From JBOHUC01 sp050733935 (GTDB taxonomy: Bacteria; Eisenbacteria; RBG-16-71-46; DASYSL01), in contig JBOHUC010000075.1 of NCBI GenBank assembly GCA_050733935.1, positions 1 to 49,469 of the forward strand: a DNA stretch of 49,469 nt, in the 5' to 3' direction. Shown here piece after piece: positions 8,510 through 16,989 of this stretch (position 1 is its first letter; every line of letters starts with the position of its first letter). The notes below the pieces were generated by a model. The model worked only from the letters and a program-made list of their open reading frames with translations. It did not search any database and had not been told where the DNA came from. The position numbers were made by a program, and so were the translations under genes.

Positions 8510-9342
8510 GGGCGCTCGACCTCGACCCGGCGTCGCTTGGCGCGAACGGGAACTCCCTCCTCGAGCGCGATCCCGTGGCGCCACGCAACGAGCTCGGCCA
8601 CGATCGAGACTGCGATCTCTTCCGGCGTCACGGCTCCGATCTCGACACCGAGCGGCGAGCGAAGCCGTGCGAGCGCCTCTTCCGAAAGCCCCTGTGCGCG
8701 GAGCCGCATGAGGAAGCGATTGCGCTTGGTCTCCGATCCCACGAGCCCGAAGAAGCCGGCGCGCGAGCCCGTGAGGGCGCGCACGAGCGCCTGGTCGAGC
8801 GGATGGTGGTGGGTCACGACGACGACCGCCGTGCCCGGATCGAGCGCGAGCTCGCCCACCACGGCCTCCGGATCGTCGCACACGACTTCGCGCGCATCCG
8901 GGAAGCGCGCGGGGTCGGCCCACTGCGGGCGCTCGTCCACCACGGTCACGCTGAACCCGGTTGCGGCCGCGAGGGAGGCGAGCGGCCTGGCGATGTGCCC
9001 CGCCCCCAGGATCACGAGCCGCGCGGGGAACGGCACGAGCTCGAGGAACACCGACATCGTGCCCCCGCAGCACATCCCGAGCTCGGTCGAGAGGTTCACT
9101 TTGACGAGGCGCGTGCGGGGCGCTCCGGGCGTCAACAACGCGCGCGCCTCTTCGAGAATGCGCTTCTCGATCGCACCCCCGCCGACCGTTCCCGAGACCT
9201 GGCCGTCGGACAGATGAAGGAGCCGCGCGCCCGCTTCCTGCGGGGACGAGCCCACGGAATCGACGACGGTGGCGAGCACAGCCGGTACGCGCTCGGCGCG
9301 AACCTGGTTCAGCGCTTCGAAGACGTCGCGTGCGAGCTCCAT
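8506..9342 (-). CDS. XdhC/CoxI family molybdenum-enzyme maturation factor
   Basis: 278 residues. XdhC proteins bind molybdenum cofactor, assist its sulfuration and insert it into the large subunit of xanthine-dehydrogenase-type enzymes. The N-terminal XdhC/CoxI domain carries ATVVDSVGSSPQEAGARLL and a GTVGGGAIE loop, then a Cys pair in GMCCGGTM. The C-terminal Rossmann domain begins VILGAGHIARPLA and includes VTHHHPLDQALV and FFGLVGSETKR, all characteristic. ATG at 9342 follows the FAD-subunit stop by one base (TGACATG), implying translational coupling. The gene sits between the structural subunits and the nucleotidyltransferase, the expected order for a maturation gene. Confidence 0.9.
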   Translation of the reverse strand: MELARDVFEALNQVRAERVPAVLATVVDSVGSSPQEAGARLLHLSDGQVSGTVGGGAIEKRILEEARALLTPGAPRTRLVKVNLSTELGMCCGGTMSVFLELVPFPARLVILGAGHIARPLASLAAATGFSVTVVDERPQWADPARFPDAREVVCDDPEAVVGELALDPGTAVVVVTHHHPLDQALVRALTGSRAGFFGLVGSETKRNRFLMRLRAQGLSEEALARLRSPLGVEIGAVTPEEIAVSIVAELVAWRHGIALEEGVPVRAKRRRVEVERP

Positions 9343-9343
9343 G

Positions 9344-10372
9344 TCAGGCTCCCACGGGCTCGAGGATCGGCGGTCCGGCGGGCAGGCCGAGCGCCTGCGC
9401 AAACGCGCGCCGCACGAGCACCGGGACCATCTCGTGGCGCCAGTCGGCGTCGATCGGAATGTTCGTGAGCGGCCGGCACTGCCGGTGCGCGGATCGTCCG
9501 ATCGCCTCGAACAAGTCGCGCGACGGACGCTGCCCGCGCACGAGCTCGGTCACGCCGCTCACCTCGCGCGGTTTGGCCCCGAGCGCGCCGACCACGACCC
9601 GGGCCCGCGCGAGCGAGCCGTCCGGCGCCGCCTCTCCCGAGACCGCGACCGAGAGAATCGGAAAGTCGATGGCCGCGCGCGGACGAAGCTTCTGGTAGCC
9701 CGCGAACGCGCCGGGCACGGGCGCGGGAAGTCGCGCCTCGATCAGGATCTCGTCCGGTTCGACCACCGTGTTCTTCCGCCCTTCCCCGAGGAAAAAGCGA
9801 TCGAGCCCGACCGTGCGCTCGCCGCGGGTGGCGCTCGCCAGCACCACCGTTCCCCCGAGCGCGAACATCATCGGGGCCGAGTCCGACGACACGGCCGCGA
9901 CGCAGCGCGTCCCGCCCGGCACGACGTGACAGAGCGTTCCGGTGCGCTTCAGGCAATAGCCGAGCGCCTGGCGCCAGTGCTCGGTCTGGTTGTAATACGT
10001 GCAGCGCGTATCGAGACACAGGTTCCCGCCGATCGTTCCCATGTTGCGAAGCTGCGGGCCCGCGATCTGACCGACCGCGCGCGCGAGTGCGGGGTACGCG
10101 CCGGCCAGGACCGCGTCGGCCGCGAGGCCGGAGAGGCTCGTGAGCGCCCCGATCGCAAGCCCGCCGTCCTCGCGCCGCGCCACGCCGCGCATCCCGCCGA
10201 GCGCCTTGAGCGGAACGAGGACTTCGACGTCGAGCAGCCCGTGCTTGAGATTGGGCACGAGGTCCGTGCCGCCTGCGATCGCGCGCGCGGATGGGCCGTG
10301 CTTCGCGAGTGTGGCGAGAGCATCCTCGAGCGACGCCGGACGGAGCAGGAGAAAGCGCGGAAGCGGGAGCAT
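9344..10372 (-). CDS. hcrB: FAD-binding beta subunit with 4Fe-4S insert, 4-hydroxybenzoyl-CoA reductase type
   Basis: 342 residues. The medium subunit of molybdenum hydroxylases passes electrons between FAD and the 2Fe-2S clusters. AIAGGTDLVPN and NMGTIGGNLC are the two FAD motifs. An insert after the second motif carries Cys124, Cys140, Cys148 and Cys157. Their spacing of 16, 8 and 9 is what I recall for the four ligands of the extra 4Fe-4S cluster in Thauera HcrB; ordinary xanthine or CO dehydrogenase medium subunits lack it. The family enzyme removes the phenolic hydroxyl of 4-hydroxybenzoyl-CoA in anaerobic aromatic degradation. ATG 10372 overlaps the large-subunit stop by one base (TGATG). 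Family placement is strong; exact substrate is inference. Confidence 0.85.
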   Translation of the reverse strand: MLPLPRFLLLRPASLEDALATLAKHGPSARAIAGGTDLVPNLKHGLLDVEVLVPLKALGGMRGVARREDGGLAIGALTSLSGLAADAVLAGAYPALARAVGQIAGPQLRNMGTIGGNLCLDTRCTYYNQTEHWRQALGYCLKRTGTLCHVVPGGTRCVAAVSSDSAPMMFALGGTVVLASATRGERTVGLDRFFLGEGRKNTVVEPDEILIEARLPAPVPGAFAGYQKLRPRAAIDFPILSVAVSGEAAPDGSLARARVVVGALGAKPREVSGVTELVRGQRPSRDLFEAIGRSAHRQCRPLTNIPIDADWRHEMVPVLVRRAFAQALGLPAGPPILEPVGA

Positions 10373-12759
10373 CAGAGGACTCCCTTCCACGGCTTGCCGC
10401 CCGCGCGTCGCGCCCGGAGCGCCGCCAGGACCCTGGCCGGCGTGAACGGAAGCTCGGTCATCCGGATGCCGCACGCGTCGTGGATCGCGTTTGCGATCGC
10501 GGGCACCGACGGATGGAGTGGCCCCTCCCCCGCCTCCTTGGCCCCGTACGGCCCCTCGGCGTCCACGGACTCCACGATGTGCGACTCGAAGTCGGGACAG
10601 TCCATCGAGGTCGGGATCTTGTAATCGAGGAGCGACGGGCCGTCGTGGAGGCCCGTCTCCTTGAACGCCTGCTCCTCCATGACGGCTTCGGCGAAGCCCA
10701 TGTAGGCGCTTCCTTCCATCTGGCCTTCGACGAGCGTCGGGTTGATCGCACGCCCGCAATCGTGCGCGACCCAGATCTTCCCGACCTGGACCATGCCCGT
10801 CTCGGGGTCGACTTCGACCTCGGCGACGTGCGCGGTGAACGAGTAGGCGGGCGAGGCGCCGATCGTCCCGCCACGGTAGCTTCCGTGGACGTCCTTCGGC
10901 GTGTTGTACCAGCCGACCGAGCCGAGCGTTCCGAAGCGCGACTCGGCGCACACGAACGCGTCGGCGGCACTCATGACCTTCCCGGCTTCCTGAAAAGTTC
11001 CGACCTGGCCGGCCGCGAGCCACACGCTGCTCGCGGGCACCTCCCACTGCTCGGCGACCGCCTGCTGGACCAGCTTCTTCAACTTCCGGCACGCGTCGAT
11101 CGCGGCGTTTCCGACCATGAACGTCTCGCGGCTCGAATAGGCCCCCATGTCGACCGGCGTGAGGTCCGTGTCCGCGGCGACGACCCGCACCGCCTCGAGC
11201 GCGACGCCGAGCTCCTCGGCCACGACGTAGGCGACGAGCGAATCGGAGCCTTGCCCGATGTCCGACGCGCCGCTGAAGACGGTCACGCGGCCCGAGCGGT
11301 CGGCCTTGAGCTGGATCGCGCTCTGCGGCATCTCGTTCGGATAGATCGGGTAGTTCGTGCCCGAGATGTACATCGAGCCTGCGACGCCGAGCCCGCGCCC
11401 GTACGGCATCTTCCGGAATCGCTCCTTCCAGTGCGAGGCGGCTTCGACGCGGTCCAGGCATTCGAGGAAGCCGTTCGACGTCACCCGGAGCTCGTTCACG
11501 GTTCGCGTGTGGTCGCCGATGTAGTTGCGGCGGCGGATCTCGATGGGATCGAGATCGAGCCGCTCGGCGAGCATGTCGAGCAGGCACTCGAACGCGAACC
11601 GCGGCTGAACCGAGCCGTGCCCGCGCTTCGGCCCGCAGCACGGCTTGTTCGTGAACACGCGCGTCGAATCGAACTCGTAGGTCGGGAAGCGATAGGGTGC
11701 GGTCAGAAGCTGTCCCGAGTAATACGTCGTGACGAGACCGAACGACGAGTACGCGCCGCCGTCGATGTGGATCTTCGCCTGCACTCCGGTCAGCGCGCCG
11801 TCCTTCGTGGCGCCGGCCCGGTACCGCATGCGCATCGGGTGGCGCCCGCGGTGCGAATAGAAGACCTCTTCCCTCGTGTAGAGGATCTTCGCGGGGCGGC
11901 CTGTCCTGAGCGCGAGCCAGGCGACGCAGAACTCGAGGTCGAACGGCTCGCTCTTCCCGCCGAAGCCGCCGCCCACGATGGGTTGGATGACCCGGATGCG
12001 GTCGGCCGGGATCTCGAGCACGCGTGCGAGCTCGCGATGCAGGTAGTGCGGCACCTGGGTCGACGAGTAAACCGTGATGACACCGTTCTGCTCGGGGACG
12101 CCGATCGCGCAGTGCGGCTCGATGGGAGTGTGCGTCGAGCCCGCGTAGAAGAACTCCTGCTCGATCGCGACGTCGCTTCCCGAGAGCGCGCCTTCGACGT
12201 CGCCGAAGCTCAGGCGAACGTGCTTCGACACATTGCCCTTTTTCGCGAACGGATTGACCTTGTGCGCGTCGTCCTCGTGCGCGAGCGCGTCGTCGATCGT
12301 AAGCACGGTCGGAAGCGGCTCGTACACGACGTCGATGAGCGCAAGAGCGTCCTGCGCGGTGCGCTCGTCCACCGCCGCGACGCACGCGACGCCGTCGCCC
12401 ACGTAGGCGACCTTGTCGACGCCGAGCGCGTACTCGTCGCGCGTCCACGGGATGATTCCGTACGGCACGGCCATGTCGCGGCCGGTGACGACGGCGACCA
12501 CCCCCGGATGCGCGAGCGCCCGCGTCGCGTCGATCGAGACGATGCGCGCGTGCGGATGCGGGGAGCGGAGGATCTTCGCGTGCAGCATGCGCGGGAACGT
12601 GAGGTCGTCGGCAAAGACCGCCTGGCCCGTGACCTTGCTTCGTCCCTCGACCTTGCGGTTCCGCTTGCCGACGACCGAGAAGCCGGCCTCGGGCCGCGGC
12701 GGACTCGCCGGGCTCGCCGGAGTCTCGCGGCGGACGGGCTCGACCGGTCGCGTGCTCAC
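10372..12759 (-). CDS. hcrA: Molybdopterin-binding alpha subunit, 4-hydroxybenzoyl-CoA reductase / xanthine dehydrogenase family
   Basis: 795 residues, the catalytic large subunit that holds molybdopterin cytosine dinucleotide. GKRNRKVEGRSKVTGQAVFADD opens the first aldehyde-oxidase/xanthine-dehydrogenase domain, and GGGFGGKSE is a cofactor-binding loop. QPRFAFECLLD, TVNELRVTSNGFLECLD, GASDIGQGSD and the GAYSSRETFMVGNA stretch look much more like HcrA than xanthine dehydrogenase. The catalytic glutamate is E742 in GAKEAGEGP. GTG at 12759 overlaps the stop of the small subunit (GTGA); earlier frame-open sequence belongs to that gene. Subunit order small-large-FAD with the 4Fe-4S-type FAD partner supports an Hcr-like heterotrimer (dimerised) in the cytoplasm. 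Confidence 0.85.
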   Translation of the reverse strand: MSTRPVEPVRRETPASPASPPRPEAGFSVVGKRNRKVEGRSKVTGQAVFADDLTFPRMLHAKILRSPHPHARIVSIDATRALAHPGVVAVVTGRDMAVPYGIIPWTRDEYALGVDKVAYVGDGVACVAAVDERTAQDALALIDVVYEPLPTVLTIDDALAHEDDAHKVNPFAKKGNVSKHVRLSFGDVEGALSGSDVAIEQEFFYAGSTHTPIEPHCAIGVPEQNGVITVYSSTQVPHYLHRELARVLEIPADRIRVIQPIVGGGFGGKSEPFDLEFCVAWLALRTGRPAKILYTREEVFYSHRGRHPMRMRYRAGATKDGALTGVQAKIHIDGGAYSSFGLVTTYYSGQLLTAPYRFPTYEFDSTRVFTNKPCCGPKRGHGSVQPRFAFECLLDMLAERLDLDPIEIRRRNYIGDHTRTVNELRVTSNGFLECLDRVEAASHWKERFRKMPYGRGLGVAGSMYISGTNYPIYPNEMPQSAIQLKADRSGRVTVFSGASDIGQGSDSLVAYVVAEELGVALEAVRVVAADTDLTPVDMGAYSSRETFMVGNAAIDACRKLKKLVQQAVAEQWEVPASSVWLAAGQVGTFQEAGKVMSAADAFVCAESRFGTLGSVGWYNTPKDVHGSYRGGTIGASPAYSFTAHVAEVEVDPETGMVQVGKIWVAHDCGRAINPTLVEGQMEGSAYMGFAEAVMEEQAFKETGLHDGPSLLDYKIPTSMDCPDFESHIVESVDAEGPYGAKEAGEGPLHPSVPAIANAIHDACGIRMTELPFTPARVLAALRARRAGGKPWKGVL

Positions 12760-13250
12760 TTCGCTCTCCCTGCCTCGCGCTCGGCCTTGAGCCGCTCGCC
12801 GGCCTTCAAGCAAGCCTCGAAGATCTTCGTGTAACCGGTGCAGCGGCAGAGGTTGCCGGAGAGGGCGAGCTTGATCTCGTCGACCGTGGCCGAGGGGTTC
12901 CGCTCGAGGCAGGCGTAGGCGGAGACGAGCATCCCGGGGGTGCAGAAGCCGCACTGGGCGGCGCCGAAGAGGTCGAACGTGTCCTGGACGGGATGAAGTT
13001 CCGGGCCGCGTGCGAGCCCCTCGACCGTCGTCACGGCCTGCCCGGAGACCGCGTGCGCGAGCGTGATGCAGGCGAGCGTGGGCTCGCCGTCGACGAGCAC
13101 GGTGCACGCGCCGCAATCTCCCTTGTCGCAGCCCTGCTTCGAGCCGGTGAGCCCGAGCTCGTAGCGCAGGGTCTCGAGAAGCGTTGTCGACGCCGTGACC
13201 GCGCACGAAACCGGCTCGCCATTGATCGATAGGGAGAGGATTTCCTTCAC
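12756..13250 (-). CDS. hcrC: 2Fe-2S small (gamma) subunit of the molybdenum hydroxylase
   Basis: 164 residues with two 2Fe-2S centres. The plant-ferredoxin-type N-terminal domain has Cys41, 46, 49 and 61 (CDKGDCGAC). The C-terminal four-helix domain has Cys100, 103, 135 and 137 (CGFCTPGM and LCRCTGY). These clusters wire the molybdenum site to FAD. The length fits HcrC and CoxS proteins (about 160). GTG at 13250 has a GAGGTG ribosome site 4 bases upstream and gives the expected N-terminus; a longer frame exists upstream without support. It is the first gene of the operon, transcribed away from the dockerin-like gene. Confidence 0.9.
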   Translation of the reverse strand: MKEILSLSINGEPVSCAVTASTTLLETLRYELGLTGSKQGCDKGDCGACTVLVDGEPTLACITLAHAVSGQAVTTVEGLARGPELHPVQDTFDLFGAAQCGFCTPGMLVSAYACLERNPSATVDEIKLALSGNLCRCTGYTKIFEACLKAGERLKAEREAGRAK

Positions 13251-13342
13251 TCGACACCTCGCGTGTGGGCCCGCTACGCGGTCACCTGGGCGGTCCGCGA
13301 GGGGCTTGTCGACGCTCCGCCACGTGGGAGCTCGACGCAACC

Positions 13343-13371
13343 AATGTAACTCCCGGTGCGACATAGGGCAA
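13343..13371 (-). promoter_or_regulatory. Candidate promoter of the molybdenum-hydroxylase operon
   Basis: On the minus strand, TTGCCC (13371-13366) and TACATT (13348-13343) are 17 bases apart, each 4/6 to consensus. The leader to the GTG at 13250 is about 85 bases. No operator palindrome is evident around it. Confidence 0.35.
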
Positions 13372-13395
13372 GCCGACCGACAGCGATCGTGTCCA

Positions 13396-13424
13396 TTGAC
13401 GCGCAGTGGACGCAGGTCTAGCCT
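13396..13424 (+). promoter_or_regulatory. Candidate promoter of the dockerin-like gene
   Basis: TTGACG (13396-13401) and TAGCCT (13419-13424) with 17 bases between. This is about 85 bases before the ATG at 13511 and back to back with the minus-strand promoter at 13343-13371. Confidence 0.4.
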
Positions 13425-13510
13425 TCAAATCCTCTCGCGATGGCGTCCGGTAGTCCGCTCTGGACGAACCCCTCGCACCTCGCCTCCCCCTCCCGTCGCC
13501 CGGAGGAATC

Positions 13511-14152
13511 ATGAACCCACACGGATGGTCTCGAAAGTCGCTCCCCGCGATGGCTCTCGTCGTCGCAGTTGCGTGGGTCGCTGCGCCGCCCGCGCAGGCC
13601 GCGGTTCCGGATCCCTCGCAATCCATCGTCGAACCTCTCGTCGTCGCGTCGTGGACCGCTGATCCGTCCCCCGCGTGCGCGGCGCCGCGGCCCGGATTCG
13701 ACGTCATCGTGCGGGACGCCGCCGGCATGCCGGTGGCCGGCGCGACCGTCGCACTCGATTTCTCGCCGACGATTGTGAGGCTCTATCTCACCCAGAATCC
13801 GGGCACGACCGTGAACTGCGCGGCGTATACGCTGAGCCGCCCCTCGGACGCAATCGGGATCGCGCACTTCGTGCCTCGATTTGGAGGGTTCGAGAACTCG
13901 CCTGCGGTGGTAGTTTCCGCCGACGGCATCATCCTTGCGCCCCCGATTGTGGCGCGGTCGCCGGACTTCGATCGAAACGGGACGGTGGCCCTCACCGACC
14001 TGGTTTACTTCGCGCGGTCCTACCTGAGCGCCGGCTACGAGCCGGAGACGGATTTCGACGGATGCCCGGCGAGCTCGCTCGCCGATCTCTCGTTCTTCGC
14101 TCAGGAGTATCTGACGAGCACGAATTTCCCGCCCGCGGTGCTCTGCCCTTAA
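13511..14152 (+). CDS. Small secreted protein with Ig-like region and dockerin-like EF-hand tail
   Basis: 213 residues. ATG 13511 follows GGAGGAATC, a strong ribosome site. A signal peptide spans residues 1-30 (PPAQA, cleavage near 30/31). Residues about 40-145 form a beta-rich, Big_1-like region with DVIVRDAAGMPVAGATVALDF, the usual start of a bacterial Ig-like domain. Residues 151-202 resemble a type I dockerin: PDFDRNGTVALTDLVYFARSY is a good calcium-binding loop and helix (D152, D154, N156, D163), and a second weaker copy runs from D181 to about 200. Dockerins normally plug into cohesins, but many free-living bacteria use them as simple secreted-protein tails. No cohesin gene is in the window. 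Partner and role unknown. Confidence 0.75.
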   Translation: MNPHGWSRKSLPAMALVVAVAWVAAPPAQAAVPDPSQSIVEPLVVASWTADPSPACAAPRPGFDVIVRDAAGMPVAGATVALDFSPTIVRLYLTQNPGTTVNCAAYTLSRPSDAIGIAHFVPRFGGFENSPAVVVSADGIILAPPIVARSPDFDRNGTVALTDLVYFARSYLSAGYEPETDFDGCPASSLADLSFFAQEYLTSTNFPPAVLCP

Positions 14153-14181
14153 GGGGTGCCGCGAGAGTCGCGCATTCGACG

Positions 14182-14207
14182 TAGAACTGGTTCTACAACC
14201 AGTTCTA
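14182..14207. terminator. Perfect hairpin between convergent genes
   Basis: TAGAACTGGTT (14182-14192) and AACCAGTTCTA (14197-14207) form an 11-bp perfect stem with a 4-base loop. It lies between the plus-strand stop at 14152 and the minus-strand stop, and its right edge contains the TAG stop of the HAD gene (14205-14207). There is no T-run, so it may act as a shared weak terminator or 3'-end stabiliser. Confidence 0.55.
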
Positions 14208-15944
14208 GAGGTCGTGCGGCATGACGTTCATCGGGGACTGGAAGTAGTAGTTCCAGGGGTAGTGCAGGAAGTTCGACACCTCGCCCGTGTAGACGCACGC
14301 GAAGTCCTTGAGCTGGTGTCCGAACCGGCTCGCCTCGCTGCCTTCGCGGAAGACCGAGCCCCAGGTTGCGTTGTACGCCTGGTCGACCTGCCGCCGGAGC
14401 GAGCGAATGCGTCCGGCGAGCGAGGACGCGCGGTGATCGAGATCGGCGATGCGCTGTGCGAGCAGCTCGAGCTCGCGCAGCCGCGCCGTGCGCCTCCGGT
14501 CGCCCCGGGTGCGCCGCCCGCCCGGTCCGCTCCCCGATCCGTCGACCAGCGCCTTGAGCCGGAGCGGAAGCTCGGACGACGGGACCGGGCCGCCGTTTCC
14601 GGCGCCGTTCCCGTCGCCGTTGTCCGGACCTCCCCCGCTTCCCGCCGCTCCCGCCTTGACGGGAGCACCGGCTGGACTGGAGGCACCGGCTGCGCCGGCC
14701 GCCGCGCGCGGATCGTAGAGTTTCAAGATCTGGAGCGCGTCCGCGTCCTGCCCGTCCTCACCCGAGAGCGCGAGCGAGAGCTTCCGCCACTCGCGTCCGA
14801 GCGCCGCCTTCTCGAGCTCGATTTGGTCGTGCTCGTGCGCCAGACGCTCGAACGCCGCGTACTGCCGCGTGAGCGACTGCGTGACCGCCACCTCTTTGCG
14901 AACCTCGGGCACGATCATCGCGGTGCGCCATCCGAGGGACTTCTTGCTGCGCAGGATGTCGCCGTAGGTGTGGTCCCCGAAGTACAGGATCTGGTCCCCG
15001 CCGATTCCGAGGTGCGCCTCGAGGAACGCCGCATTACCGCCCGAGAACGACGGCACGCCGGTTTCGCTCTCGATCGAGGTCGGAGTGCGGATCGCGGGAC
15101 CGTCCATGAAGAACGCGGGCTTCTTCGAATCCACGATGATGAGGTCGAAGAAGCGCTCCCACGAGCGCTCCCCGCGCCGCGCTTCGAGCAGGTGGCGGAG
15201 CAGGGCCGCGCTGTAGCTCCATTCGGAGTTCGTGAGCAGGAAGAGGCGCTTCCCCGCACGGCGGAACTCGTCGAGCACGACCGGTACCTGCGGATTCCGC
15301 CGCACGAAGTTCCCGACGTTCCTCGTGATGACGCTCTTCAAGGTCCCGTCGCGGTGCGCCTCGTCGATCATGTCGCGCACGTCCTGGTAGAGCGCAGAAT
15401 AGTCCGGCGTTTTGCCGCTCTTTTCGAGCCAGTCGATGAGCAGGAGATAGAGGTGCACCTCGGGCAGGTGAAACAGCGTGTCGACCGAGACGAAGCGGTC
15501 GCCGCTGTAGCGCGGAGGCTTCTCGTTGTACAGGCGCGCCCGCTCGGTCGAGTCGAGGCGCGAGAGTCCGTGGCACGCGCGTCCGACGTAACGGAAGTAG
15601 TCCATCTTGAGACAGTTGCCGAGCTGGCGGTCGACGACCAGGCCGCGCACGACGAAGTCCGGGTCGTACTTGAAGCGCAGGACCTCGGCCGGATAGCCCC
15701 TCTTCTCGACCAGCTTCTTCTTCGTGAGCTCGAACGCGAGCTTTTCGATCGGGAGCGCATCGTAGTGCGCGAGCGTGTGATCGAGGTCGAAGCCGATCGC
15801 GAGGATCTGCGAGAAACGAAGGTTCCGGTTCACGAACACCCGTTCCGGCTTCGGAATGAAGCGATCCGAACTCGGGAAGAGCCGCCGGGTCGGACTCGGG
15901 GTGGCCGACGGAGCGGGCGGCGTCTCGGGACGCTGCGTGCTCAT
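14205..15944 (-). CDS. HAD-superfamily 5'-nucleotidase (cytosolic purine nucleotidase type) with low-complexity linker
   Basis: 579 residues. The family (HAD-IG, NT5C2-like) dephosphorylates nucleoside monophosphates, often IMP or GMP. Motif I is GFDLDHTLAHY with nucleophile D53 and acid D55; motif II is LFLLTNS (S240); motif IV is YFGDHTYGD with D324. Residues 413-482 are an Ala/Gly/Pro-rich linker, probably disordered. A helical, probably coiled-coil segment follows at about 485-525. The C-terminal HYPWNYYFQSP is typical of the family end. ATG 15944 overlaps the YgfZ-like stop (ATGA). Substrate is not determined by the motifs. Confidence 0.85.
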   Translation of the reverse strand: MSTQRPETPPAPSATPSPTRRLFPSSDRFIPKPERVFVNRNLRFSQILAIGFDLDHTLAHYDALPIEKLAFELTKKKLVEKRGYPAEVLRFKYDPDFVVRGLVVDRQLGNCLKMDYFRYVGRACHGLSRLDSTERARLYNEKPPRYSGDRFVSVDTLFHLPEVHLYLLLIDWLEKSGKTPDYSALYQDVRDMIDEAHRDGTLKSVITRNVGNFVRRNPQVPVVLDEFRRAGKRLFLLTNSEWSYSAALLRHLLEARRGERSWERFFDLIIVDSKKPAFFMDGPAIRTPTSIESETGVPSFSGGNAAFLEAHLGIGGDQILYFGDHTYGDILRSKKSLGWRTAMIVPEVRKEVAVTQSLTRQYAAFERLAHEHDQIELEKAALGREWRKLSLALSGEDGQDADALQILKLYDPRAAAGAAGASSPAGAPVKAGAAGSGGGPDNGDGNGAGNGGPVPSSELPLRLKALVDGSGSGPGGRRTRGDRRRTARLRELELLAQRIADLDHRASSLAGRIRSLRRQVDQAYNATWGSVFREGSEASRFGHQLKDFACVYTGEVSNFLHYPWNYYFQSPMNVMPHDL

Positions 15945-16981
15945 ACGAGCTCCGCGCGCACGAACGGAGGAGGTGTCTGTCCGTCGGTGCGCCGCTCGAC
16001 GAACGGAAGGGAGGCAACGTGCGCCTCGAGACGCAGGCCCTCCGGGCCCCGGGCGACGAGCAAGGTGCCGGGCTCCCAGGCGTCGCGCTCCACGAACGCG
16101 AGCCCGTGCGTTCCGCGCGCGCGCGTCACGACCCCGGCCGCACGGCCGTCCGCGAATTCGAGGGCCGCACCGGCCAGACGATCGCGCGCCGGTTCCGCGA
16201 GCTCGAGTCCGACGAGCCGGCGCTTCAGGCCTCCGCGCGAGCGCACGCGGTTCAGGATCTCCTGTCCCGGGTAGCAGCCTTTCGTGAAGCTCACCGCACC
16301 CTCGATTCCGAGCTCGGTCCAAATGCGGGCCTCGGTGAGCTCGGGATCGCCCGCCCGGCCCGATTCGATTTCGAGCACGTCAAGAAGAGGTCTTTGCGCG
16401 CTGTCGCTCGCGTCGCTCTCCGCCTCGCTCGCGGCGAGCACGCGACACGCGCCGTAACCTCCCCACTGCGATCTCCGCGCGACCACACCCGAGGCGAGCG
16501 GGATCGAGGCCAGGTCCTCCGCGCCGACGTCGCGGCTCCACGAAACGCCGGGCACCGGATCGGTGAGATGCTCGGCCGGCCGGCTCACGGCCCTCGCGAG
16601 CCACTCCGGATCACCGGTCTCGACGCTCTCGACCACTCCAGCGGCCCACGCGAGCTCGACGTCGTCCGCCACGATCCAGCGCTCGATCGCCGCCCGTAAC
16701 GACTCCGCCCGGGGATGCGACACCTCGAGGAGCACCGCCTCCGGGAGCACGAACAAGTGAAAGTCGCCGACCGGATGTCCCCGGTCGTCGGTCACCGCAC
16801 CGTACGCACCGCCGCCGGGCTCGAGCGCCTGGACGTCCTGCGTCGTGATCGCGTGCAGGAACCGGAGCCGGTCGCGCCCGCCCACGACGAGGAGCCGGGT
16901 CGCGCCGGAAACGTCGACGAGCCCGTCGCGAACGGGGTCGGTCGCGCGGGCTCCGCGGGCGCCGCGGGCGCCGGTCGTCAT
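15941..16981 (-). CDS. ygfZ: YgfZ/GcvT-like folate-binding protein (Fe-S cluster assembly / tRNA modification factor)
   Basis: 346 residues. YgfZ binds tetrahydrofolate and is needed for activity of some Fe-S enzymes such as MiaB. The hallmark KGCYPGQE motif is present at 234-241 with Cys236. The N-terminal half (LLVVGGRDRLRFLHAITTQDV, then AYGAVTDDRGHPVGDFHLF) matches the GcvT-type fold, and a C-terminal beta domain follows. The frame is open far upstream, but ATG 16981 gives the family N-terminus 8 bases after the peroxiredoxin stop. A short Gly-Ala-Arg repeat at residues 4-13 is unusual but probably harmless. A glycine-cleavage T-protein is excluded by the KGCYPGQE motif and by the lack of gcvH/gcvP. 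Confidence 0.85.
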   Translation of the reverse strand: MTTGARGARGARATDPVRDGLVDVSGATRLLVVGGRDRLRFLHAITTQDVQALEPGGGAYGAVTDDRGHPVGDFHLFVLPEAVLLEVSHPRAESLRAAIERWIVADDVELAWAAGVVESVETGDPEWLARAVSRPAEHLTDPVPGVSWSRDVGAEDLASIPLASGVVARRSQWGGYGACRVLAASEAESDASDSAQRPLLDVLEIESGRAGDPELTEARIWTELGIEGAVSFTKGCYPGQEILNRVRSRGGLKRRLVGLELAEPARDRLAGAALEFADGRAAGVVTRARGTHGLAFVERDAWEPGTLLVARGPEGLRLEAHVASLPFVERRTDGQTPPPFVRAELV

Positions 16982-16989
16982 GGTGGGAA

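Noticed and set aside
10291..12834. Plus-strand open frame of 847 codons
   Set aside because: Antisense to the molybdenum large subunit, which carries catalytic and cofactor motifs; high GC makes long shadow frames common.
13511..14152. Part of a cellulosome
   Set aside because: No cohesin, scaffoldin or glycoside hydrolase genes in the window.
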